Of a stretch of 64,000 nt of DNA, positions 32,701 through 44,000 are shown in pieces (the stretch's first letter is position 1; each line of letters begins with the position of its first letter). Origin of the DNA: Quillaja saponaria (taxonomy: Eukaryota > Streptophyta > Magnoliopsida > Fabales > Quillajaceae); contig CM055605.1 in NCBI GenBank assembly GCA_029379385.1, forward strand, positions 7,537,001 to 7,601,000. Reading direction: 5' to 3'. A program made the position numbers and the translations under genes. Below the pieces are notes generated by a model. It saw nothing but the letters and a program-made list of their open reading frames with translations, searched no databases and was not told the origin of the DNA.

Positions 32701-35427
32701 TACTCGATGAATTTATTTGAACAGAAACCTCACTCCTTAAACAGGAAGACTACCATTGCTGGCCACAGAGAAGTTGCCCACTAAAATCACAGGATACAAC
32801 ATTATATAACAGGAAAACCTTCATTCCTTCAAGTTGTTGAATGATGACATAAACAGGCTTTGCCCCAGATAGAAAAAATAGAAAAAGAAAAATTTATTGC
32901 ATCATGCTATTGAACCAAGTGTAGTTGTCTAAATATTTTATGCTTGTCCTCAATACTGAGTATCAGTTCAACATTTACGTTTGTACATATTAGACTGCCT
33001 GAATTCCATTTATTAGCCTTTCCTTTCGTGTATATTAGAAAAAATAAACAAACTAGGGTGGCATCTGAGCTAGTCATTCATCTAAGTAAAACATAAATCA
33101 CTCATGGGTATTCCACAGCACAGCATGTCTTGACAACATAACATGTCAAAGAGGTGATACTCATGTTTGTGCACATCTATACATATATTTTGTGCATAGA
33201 GAAGCACCCATCGAGTATGTTTATTTGTGTGCAAAGTATTTAAATAAAACAATTCATTGGGATACTACTAAGGAGTTGATGGGTCAACCGGTGCCTGAGA
33301 CCTATCCTGACTCCACAAACCTCCAAATCACCCCATTAAACTATAAATAATTAATATCTTATCCACCAACCCCACCCCAGATTCAATAACAGACAATGAA
33401 ACTCAAGAACATGAGGCCACCATGTAACCATTAGCATATTAGTAAAGATGTTTGAGCATTGCATAATCCTTTGTTTTGGAAAATTTATCATTGCAGCAAA
33501 ATCTCTTGCCTAAAAGCAGACAAATAAAATAAATACTCATTGGCATCTTTGCATCCTTTAGCTAACAACAAATCTGCTACAGTACCTATCAGTATCAGTT
33601 CCTGAACAAAACTTGACGTGGTTGGAAGCATTAAAAGATGAAATCCTATGATTGGTTTCCATGGAGGCCTAAGTTTCTTAGAGGGAAACAAAGAAAAAGC
33701 TCTTTTGGGATGCTAAGAGGTGCAAACCCTAAGTTCTCATAAGAACTTGTAAACCCAGAGGCTAATTTCATATAATAACCAACGATAACATATTACAGAG
33801 CTGCCTAGAACTCTTACAGTGTATTTAGAATACTTAAAAAATGTAAAATTCAGTTCATTTCAAATAAATTTTACATTTTTTATATTTAGAACAAATGAAA
33901 TAGTGTAGAATTTAAATAAAATTCATTTCAAATCCACATTTTATTTAATTATGAATTTCATAGCAAATAGGTTAGACTTCATTTTGTGAAATTCATTTGA
34001 GATAAGTTATTATTTTGTCCACCTCAAATGATATTTTTATCCTTAATATTACATATTTTTCATTTAGATAAATCGATAAACGGCCACCACTTCATCTCAA
34101 ATATTCATTTACTCAACTACAAGTTTTTCCTCTCAACTTGTCTTTTGTTCATTGAACAACAATTAATTTTCCCGTCTTCATATTTTTAATTAATTAATGC
34201 TAGTTTTAATTAAAAATTTTGAGGATAATATTGAAAAAATAGTTAAACTAAATGAATACTTCATTTATTCAAAATAAAAGAATTAGACTAAATTTCATAA
34301 ATGTAGTTTTCATTATAAATAAGAGAATTCATTTTAAATGAATTGAATTGTAGAATTTATTTAAAATGAAATAAATTCTACTTTTTTATCTTGTTCCAAA
34401 TACACTGTTACTTATAGAGAGATAAAATCCTAAAAGCCTAATAACAATTAATTACAACCATTGACTTAATCTAACCCCAGCCGTACATAATAAAATAATT
34501 AAAACGATACAAAACCTTTAATTAGCTACAGTAACCCGCAGCTACAGTCTACAGTAATCCTACTGCTACAATAAAAGAGCTTTTCCTTGGCATTGCTCCT
34601 CCTAGCATCCCAAAAGAGCTTTTCCTTTGTTTCTCTCTAAAAAACTTAGGCCTCCAGGGAAACCAAATCATAGGATTTCATATTTTGATGTTTCCGACCA
34701 TGTCAAAACTATATATATTCTATCAAACCCAGTTCAGCTCATTATCATTGCCACTGCAAACTTAGTTACCCAGATTTTTTTTTTTTTTTTTTCCTTTTGG
34801 CTTTCCTCTTTCATCATTCAAATAAAAATAAACTTAGCTAACTAGGTTAAACATCTCAAGAAGCAATTTTCCAACTAATCCTTCCAAACAATCATTAGAA
34901 GATAACCAAGAAACAGAAACCTTCAACTAAGAATAATATATGCCGCTTCAATAAGTAACTACCAGAATAACAAATTATATAAGAAGACAGCGAGAACAAA
35001 AATCAGAAAAAGCTGATCAAGGAATCTTAATTATATAACAAATAGCTGAATCACAACCACACATAGTCACAGATAATTTATAATAAAGCTTACAAGGTAA
35101 CGAAATAATGAAGCAGAAACGTAAAACTGAATAGCATCTAAACACTTATCAACAAGATTCCCAAAGGAAAAAGGACATAGACCCAAAATCATGAGGAACA
35201 TTTCCATTTCCACCAAACTAGCTAAACGAAAAAGCCATGTAACCCATCTCAACATTTGAAACTGGAAATCGAAAATTGAAATTTAATCGATGAAAGAATA
35301 TAGGGAAACTCAGAAATCATAATATCAAGATGAAATTACATTTGGGTCGCTTGGTATTTCTTCTTGCAGCTGTTGCATCACCGGATCCAGCACCTCCTGA
35401 ACTCGACGACGCCGGATTCGAACTCAT
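29752..35427 (-). CDS. ALIS: CDC50/LEM3-family ALA-interacting subunit of P4-ATPase flippases
   Basis: Beta-subunit needed by aminophospholipid ATPases (P4-ATPases, ALA proteins) for ER exit and lipid flipping in the secretory pathway and plasma membrane. Eight exons on the minus strand: 35427-35340, 32571-32513, 32437-32363, 32279-32166, 31953-31883, 30639-30342, 30209-29920 and 29806-29752. Phases agree throughout, giving 349 residues, the family size. Membrane span 1 is at about 50-72 ([19 protein letters not shown]) and span 2 near 305-328 ([20 protein letters not shown]). The luminal loop has the paired-Cys region ETDCIPENF, the block [18 protein letters not shown] and N-glycosylation sequons NIT, NDT, NLT and NLS. 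The N-terminus is Ser/Gly-rich and cytosolic. Intron 1 (2.77 kb) contains an inverted repeat and a nested MITE. No frame disruption. Confidence 0.96.
33601..34710. repeat. Long inverted repeat (arms ~115 bp) in ALIS intron 1
   Basis: Arm 1 (33601-33720) and arm 2 (34598-34710) are imperfect reverse complements; shared blocks include TAGCATCCCAAAAGAGCTTT and AACTTAGGCCTCCA. The ~880-bp spacer contains a separate MITE at 33817-34407. The sequence lies wholly inside the first intron and would form a large hairpin in the pre-mRNA. Confidence 0.85.
33817..34407. mobile_element. MITE with TTA target duplication (Tourist/PIF-Harbinger-like), 591 bp
   Basis: Termini CAGTGTATTTAGAATA and TGTTCCAAATACACTG are inverted repeats, flanked on both sides by TTA, the target preferred by PIF/Harbinger elements. 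The interior is AT-rich, non-coding and includes a 13-bp-stem palindrome near 34351-34382 (GTAGAATTTATTT / AAATAAATTCTAC). Related interior sequence lies at about 15.7-16.1 kb. Confidence 0.65.
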
Positions 35428-35779
35428 CGGAAACTATATTTTCTGTTCCAAATACCCTAATTAACAAGGAAAAGAACCACCTTTATTAGCGGAAAGAGAT
35501 ACGATGATGTAATTATTGACCGATTGCGATTGAAACCCTTGAAATTTGGAGAGGAAGATAAAGGCGATGGCTTTTGTAATTTGGGCTGAGGGTGAAATTT
35601 CTTCTTCAGGTGTTTGACTCGGAAACGACGATGAGAGAGAGGGTGCTTCCCTCGGGAGGCCGGTCCCCTTTCCCTCTCTACAAGTACAGATCGAGGGAGA
35701 AGAGTGGAAGAGAGAAATAGAGAGAGAGAGGAGAAATGACCAATGACATTTCAAAACTCAAACATATTTACAACCATAC

Positions 35780-38060
35780 ACACGCTTTGGCTGGCTATTT
35801 TGTATTTTCCTTCTGAGTGTTTTTACTTTTATTTTTTATATATTTTCTTTTCAGGTGAATCACCTGCCCATACGATAATAGTACTTCTTGCTGTACAAAA
35901 ATAAAATAAAATAAATAAAAAAATACTTCTTTAGGAATTAACTTAGCTAATGGGATTCACATTTATCTACGGTATAAATTAATATATAGAATTAGTATTA
36001 AGTAGAATTTTATCTGACTAAATATGTAATTACTTGAGATATCCATAATTCACATTAGTTTATGTGATTTTAACTGAAAATAAATGTACTTATTTTCTTA
36101 ATTACTTCTTAACGAAGTTGATCATAACTTCTACTAATTTATGATCTTGAATTGAATATGAATACTAATAGGTAACAATTTATCTTAATATTTTTTAACA
36201 CATAAATGATCAAAATTAAAACAAATTATCTTAAAATATCTATTTGTAAACTAATTGATTAAACTAACAAGTGATTTTATGTATATTTATACTAACATGC
36301 ACAAATTACAGACTTCTTGTTTTAGAAACTGACTCTTTCAGCTACTTGAAAGGTATCATGGTGTTTTTATGTAGCTGTATTGTTGGATAATTTTAGGTCT
36401 GAAGTGCCAAAACTCTTGGTCCATTTGGATGCGTGAAAATAAGAATAAAATTAAAATTAAAAAAAATTTCAATTACGCATTATAAAAAAATTTAATTGTA
36501 GCATAATTGAAATTGGCTATAATTATAATTTATTAATTAATTTAGATCACATAAAAATTATAATTAAAATTGTGTTTTAAGTTCTTGATTCTCATATTCG
36601 GTAGATTCTCATTTTGGTATTTATCATATTTGAGGGATTTCTATAGTAATTATTATCGTCTCCGACGGTTTTGATTATACTTGTCATCAATTTCGGTCAA
36701 TTACAACAATATTTATTGTTATATGTGATGGTTCGAGGGTAGTGTTCATTATATTTATCATGTTCCAAGTCGATGATAACGGTGAATGTCTGCTGTGTAG
36801 TAGATTATGCATTGTCTCTACAGTTCAAGTCACCTCCTTGAAATAGCTACGTTTCGTTATTTTATTTTTTTGGTAAGAATTTTCGTTATCTTATTTAGAT
36901 GCGTTAATAGTCATCTTAAATGTTTAATTTATTATGTTTGGTATTTTCATCCAAAAAATTAAAACTGAGTTAAGACTAGCCTCTAGGCAAAGGCAGATGA
37001 AGCCCAGACTATTGTAATTCTGCCAAAAAATAGAAGAAGCAACATATATAGTTTGTAATTCTTCTTCAATACTATATAAATTGCACCAACTTCTAATAAT
37101 TTAAGCTAATATTACATTATCATATCTTTCAATTTTGAAATTATACAACCCTTTAAAAAAAAATTACGACTTAAAAAGTAAGACATAATAATAGATATTT
37201 TTATTAAGAGACATGTATAATTTTAATACCATTAAAATTATTTAAAAAATGACATGATATTATTCAACTTAAATAAGATATAAAGAAAAGCTAATTTTAG
37301 TAATTCTTATAATATAATAAAAATTTATATATATATTTAAGAAAAAAAAAACAATAGTTTCTATAGGCAAGAATAATTTTGTATTCTTTAATAACTTATG
37401 ATAGTTTGAAAACATTGTTTTCATTATTTTTATTTATTTTTATCATAATTTAAAAATGATTATTAATTTGATTTAATTTATATCTTATTTTAAGTTATTT
37501 TTTGTCAAATATAAATATTTTTTCTCTTTTTTTTGTTAGTATAGAAATATTTGTTCTCATTGCTCTTAAACATTACAAGTGGACTAATACAATGCTCTCG
37601 TCATAGTTTTCTTATATCACTAAGTATGTATTCTAATTACTCACTCGCTTAATATATAGAAATAAAACAAGTAAAATAGTTCGTATTATGCAGTCTCAAC
37701 CTTCATATGGCCTTCTCTTATTCTTTATATCTTATTTTAATTGAACAATGTCATGCCATTATTAAATTAATTTCATAGTACAAAAATCAAATATATTTGT
37801 TAATAATAAGTTAAAGAGGATATTTTAGTTATGTTATCAAATTTGAAGAGTCTATGTGTAGATTTTTACAATAGAAGGGGTGCCAAATGTAATATTAACT
37901 TTATACATGGATGTCGGTGTAATATACTAATACGCTGAATCAATAATCGATTTTCAGCCACATCCAAACACACCCTTTCCATAAAATCCAATCGACAGAG
38001 GTTCTCAGATTGCTCAAAGTCTACTTTTGTTTCTGATACGAAAATAGTGACAAAGAACGA
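35780..38060. other. Divergent intergenic interval between ALIS and SSADH
   Basis: About 2.3 kb between the two divergently transcribed genes. Both promoters must lie near its ends. The middle is AT-rich with no gene and no clear transposon boundary. Confidence 0.6.
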
Positions 38061-38090
38061 AGCTTCAGAGGAATAAAAAACGGAGAGGAA

Positions 38091-41000
38091 ATGACAATAG
38101 CAGTAGCTGCTGCAGGTGTACGAATGGCAGTTCGATCCTGCAAGCTCATCTCTCGCCCTTCACATTTGCTTTCCATGCAGCCAACCACTCAGCTCACTCG
38201 TCAGGCAATCACATCACACCCTTTTACTCACTAGTATACTAGTATATACAATTGCAATTCATTGATGCTCTATGTATATAATCGTTATTGCGTTGTATCA
38301 ATCACACACTCTTTGGAAAAATTGCAAAAGAAGTTCATATCCTCTGTTTCACACTCTCATACTCTACTTCCTGCAACCCCAATTGGAAGTTCACGTTGAA
38401 GAAAATTTTAGCAAGTAATTACCCATTTCACTGTCTCTGTCTATGCCTGTCTCTCATTCTCTTTGCATAGACATATAAGTTTCATCAAAACGGATGGTCA
38501 TATCAGTAGATTTTGAAAAGGGTAGCGATTTTATTTTTCTTTGAGAGTTATTTACCCCCTTTGATTGATTAGTTAACGAGATAATGTGTCTGTCTAGAGT
38601 GTTTATATTCTAATTAACTTTATCATGTTTTTGTATGTTTATTTGATTCCATTTGGGAATTTTTTTTAATTTTTTTTCCGTTTGGTTGGAAGAGAGATTG
38701 TAGATTTTGAAAAGGGTAGCGATTTTATTTTTCTTTGAGAGTTATTTACCCCATTGATTGATTAGTTAACAAGATAATGTAAAAGGGTGTCTGTCCAGAG
38801 TGTTTATATTCTAATTAACTTTATCATGTTTTTGTATGTTTATTTGATCCCATTTGGGAATTTTTTGTATTTTTTTCTGTTTGGTTGGAAGAGGGATTGT
38901 AGATTTTGAAAATGGTAGCGATTTTATTATTTTTCTTTGAGAGTTATTTACCCCCTTTGATTGATTAGTTAACAAGATAATGGAAAAGGGTGTCTGTCCA
39001 GAGTGTTTATATTCTAATTAACTTTATCATGTTTTTGTATGTTTATTTGATCCCATTTGGGAATTTTTTTTATTATCTTCCCTTTGGTTGGAAGAGGGAT
39101 TGTACCATATGCATTTCTCTTATCTACAATATCAATAATGAATTTCATTATAATTTTCGTATTAGAAATCACCCCAAAAATAGTTAGAACGTAAAAGATG
39201 CCAAATTCTATCTTACAATAGCTCACATTTTTGTCTTTCCAGGTCCCAGATAACTATAATTTTAATATGCTTATTATTTACAATTGGATGATTTTGAAGG
39301 AATTTTTAATGGTGGGCAGATGCATCTTCCCCCACATGATCGTAATATTTTATCCTAAAAAAAGTATGAAACCTGTTTCTTTCTGCCACCAAACTTGCTT
39401 TTTAAATTCGTTTTATTTCCTACCTCACTTCAGCCATCAAGGTACTATTGTTACAAACAAGGTTTAAAAATTTGTGTCAAAACGGTCGAAACATACGAAA
39501 CGTTTCCGTTTCCACTCTACTCTACTCGAAACGAAACTCACTTATAGAAACACAACCACCGTTTCCACACGAAACGGGACCGTTTTCACACGAAACGGGA
39601 CCGTTTTCACACGAAACGGGAACGTTTCCACACGAAACGGGCGTTTCCACACCAAACGGGGTCGTTTTCACATGAAACAAGTCGACAAAAACATGACATT
39701 TTTCAGAATTTAAAAATATAAAATTTTGGCTCTACTTCTATTCATATTTTAGGATTTCAATTATTTTTTTAATCTTATTTGATATATATTCATATGGTAT
39801 AATTTAGCAAGGATAATTCTTTTTAGGATTTCACCCATGTTTGGTTTCTTGGTCTTTTATTTATTTTTATACAAATACTTTGTATTAATTTAGTTTATCT
39901 TAGTGATGAATAATATTAAAATTTAAGACATATATATGTTGGTTCAAATTAAAAAAATTCATTAAATATGGGTTAAGCACCTGCTAGCCACTCCATTGTT
40001 GGTTGGATGTGATTGTAATTTGATATTTTTTCCAATTTGTATGTCTATGTTTAGAATTTTACTTTATTATATATTTAATAGTATTTTATGTACTAAATTA
40101 ATAATGTTACATACTTACAATTATTATAATATGTATTTTATTATATTTGTTTATGCGTTTCTACAAAAATTAGCGTTTCCATGCCGTTTCCATACTGTTT
40201 CTCGAATCGTTTCCGTTTCCGGGCTTATTGAAACGGTATCTCGAAACGAATTTTAGTTCCTTGGTTACATATAGGTTAAGCTAATAGATGCTCATCAACT
40301 GCTTAATTCAGTATTGAGGTAGGTTCACATGTAGCTCCATGTAGTAATGGGGTGGTGATAGCTGTTGGTGCTATGTTTTATCATTGATGTCCAAGATGAT
40401 ATGTAACAATGAATTTGACTTAGAAGCTTTGCAAAGCCTCAATGTATATACATTGCTGAAGAAGAATTGTATTGTAGTGGACTTTCTATCAATTGTACTT
40501 TTCCATATTGAGCTTGTCCTTTATGTAACATTCTGTAGATAACTTGACGTTTGAATAAGGCGTTTGAATTCCAGATAAACATGGATGCCCAAAGTGTTGC
40601 TTCTCAGCTTAAAAGTTCTGGTCTACTGCGGACTCAGGGCCTTATTGGAGGGAAATGGACGGATGCATATGATGGGAAGACTACCAAGGTATGGTAGAAT
40701 GGATATGTTGGTTTTGCTTGTTCCCTGTAATTTTTGGCTGTTATTTCTGAATGCATAATTGTAAGCTGGTACCTGTGCTTGGTTGGTAAGAAAAGAGTTT
40801 TGTCTCTAGTTAGTTTCTTTCGATATGTTAGTCTTCCTAATTTATAGTTGCAGGCTTAAATAAGCAAAGTAATAACAGCACTATTTTATTAGATTGTTAA
40901 TGCTGATGATTTATTCATCTTAATTTGTTCCTCTTTGAGAAAGGTATATTCTATGGTAAGTTTGGTAGCAAATAAATTATCTTTTTCTTTGCTTGTTATT

Positions 41001-44000
41001 TGTTCTACTACAATGCAAACAAAACCTTTGTTCATAAAAGAATGTTTTACTTTTTTCACCATGCCAGCCATGACTGTGTTAATATTTTTGCAGGTTTATA
41101 ATCCTGCAACTGGTGAATCTATAGCAGACGTGTCTTGCTTGGGTGGAAGGGAGACAGAGGATGCAATATCTTCAGCTTACGATGCATTTAAATGTATGAA
41201 ATTTCATAGTTCATACGCTTTGACACTATGTACTGTGTTCTAGATTGGCAGCTTGGATTTTCCCAAAAAAACTATTTATGAGCAACTGAGTGTGCTATTT
41301 GGAATTTATACAAAAAAAAAAAAAACTTAAAATAAGCTTCTTTGTGGGCAGTCCACAACAGGAAAAGTTAACTTCTTGTTTTAACTGTGTGGGGTACTGA
41401 AAACTAATACTTGTATATTGAAGGAGCAGTGACATATTTGCTAATGTGGAATCTAGGTTTTTCTTAGTTGTAACTAACTAATAGTCAGTAAAGTCCACAT
41501 CCTTAACTAGTTGTTGCATTAGCATATCCATTTCTATTGCTCTCAACTCTGTCTCTCTACGTCCCAGATTTTAACACTTTTTGCTCTATTATGTAATGAT
41601 GTTCAACTAAACAATTGCATTTGTGCAGCATGATCACCATGACGTCTTATGCATCACAGATATATTTGTGTTTTACAGCTTACATGCTGATAGAAATGGA
41701 AACAGAGGCATAAAGTAATATTCAGGTGTACGAGTTGACAGTTATGCCATCTGGAATTGGTTCATAACATATATATATTAAAACTACAGTTGATCCAGAA
41801 AAAAATAAATAAAGTAACATCCCACTTGTTCCCAATCCAACCTTCCCTTCCAATTCCTGTCCCTTCCTGCATGGAAGGGTTTTGATGTACTCATGGTGCA
41901 TGGATCTTGAATTTATCAATCTTTCCATTTCTTGAAGAATGCTTGTCTGACATGCTGTTACTAATATTTTGGTCCATATGGACGAGATTATTGAATTTTT
42001 AAATAGTGTAACTCAGTTGGATCATCATATCTTTGTAGCTTGGAGCAAACTCACTGCTGCTGAAAGGAGCAAATTCCTAAGGAAATGGTATGTTTTCCAT
42101 CTGATGGATCTCTAACCATCTGCTTGTACTGATATCCATTTATCTGTCTCACTCATATTTCTAGTTTTTCTTGAAAACGGACTTTACACTACACGTAATT
42201 AGCTTCATAGACTGCTGTGGAAATTACTGCTTGTGCAAATATATTTAGTGTGTGATGTATCGAGAAGGTCAATGACTGATTAATTTTGTGCTAATCTGAT
42301 TCTTCTACTAATGAATTAATCTTCCTTTAGCACAAAACTCCTATAAGATTTAAGAATTGTCTGTGCTAGTTACTCATGAAACTACATATAAAGAAAGGGA
42401 CAATAGTGCCTGCTTATGTGTGTATATGCTGTATCAAATGCATGCGGCCAGTTAATTTATCGATGAACAGTAAACTACTGAGTGTTGCTGTTATATATTT
42501 ACTGAGATCTGGTTGTAGCCTCGTATGCATTACAGTAATTGGAACTAACGAGTATTTTCTGATTCCTGTTGAAGTTGACATAGAAACCTCCCTATGATGT
42601 AGTTGACTTTATCTTGGTATTCACATCATAAAAACTTTCTCAATAATAAAGCTGCATTGGTATGACTTTTCTTTTTATTGTTCTCCACTTCAATTTCAAG
42701 GTACGATTTATTAACAGCCCACAAGGAAGAGCTTGCACAAATAATAACTTTAGAGCAAGGGAAGCCTCTAAAAGAAGCCATGAGTGAGGTACCACTTCCA
42801 ATTTTGTATGCTTTAGCACTAGGTTTTAGCTTGCCATCTTATTGTTTGCTTTTTTCTGTCCAGTACTTTCACTAGATGAATTGATAAATAGCATGTGATG
42901 AAAGTGGCTATTTCTTGCAGATTACCTATGGAGCTGGTTTTATTGAGTTTGCTGCTGAGGAGGCAAAACGTGTATATGGTGATATAATTCCATCACCTCT
43001 ATCTGATCGCCGGTTGTTTGTTCTGAAGCAGGTGGACTTGAACAATTGTTTTTTGGTCTTTTAATTTTTTGTATGCCAAAGTTCCTTAGCGAAAATTTAT
43101 TCATGACTGTTGAGTTTCTTCTTTCCCCTTTTATATTCCATTATTAAAGAGTAAGATATTTACGATACAACACCCGAAGGTGCTTAATCAAGTGTCTGCT
43201 TTCCTGTTTTCATATCAGCACCCTGAATTACCATGTTCTTTCACTTACAATTCTCCTTCAAGATATGATGCATCTAGTAGTATCCAAGAAAGTGGATTTT
43301 TTTTAAAGGACAAAAATGAGTTGAAAATCTGTTTCAACTTTAATTACCTGTACACGTGTCCCTAACTTGTTGTGTCCTATTCCTTGTCTACTTGTTTGCT
43401 GTTGTTGTTTCAAGTGTCACATTTTCACACCCATGCTTAATAGTTGGACTGTTTTTAAATCACATTTTGTAAGGGACGCTCGTGGTAAAATTCTTACAGA
43501 CATCTAAATTCTGTTTTTCATTTTCTACTATTCAATTATATGGGTGTGATATTCTGCCTGATTTTCAGCCGGTGGGTGTTGTTGGTGCAATCACACCTTG
43601 GAACTTCCCCCTCGCTATGATAACTCGGAAGGTGAGTTCAGTTTGTGCAGTGAGTGCTTTAGAAGTATGTGACTGTTTGAAGCATCACTAACATAATGAG
43701 AATCAAATATGTTTTGTGTTAGGTTGGTCCAGCCCTTGCTTGTGGCTGTACTGCAGTCATAAAACCCTCTGAGCTTACGCCCCTTACGGCTTTGGCAGCT
43801 GCTGAACTCTCCATTCAAGCTGGAATACCACCAGTAATCTCTTAAATCTATACTTTCTATGTAATGAAAGCTCACAATAGTTTGGCTTGGTAAAATTTAT
43901 TTTCTTATTACTTAATTTTACAGTATTCTTATTAGCCATTTGAAACAATGGACTTTGTAAGTCCATTGGAGTATGTATCTCTTCATCACGGGTTACACAC

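Noticed and set aside
39550..39680. CRISPR-like regular short repeats
   Set aside because: Plant nuclear context, no unique spacers of constant length, and location inside a transposon with target duplications.
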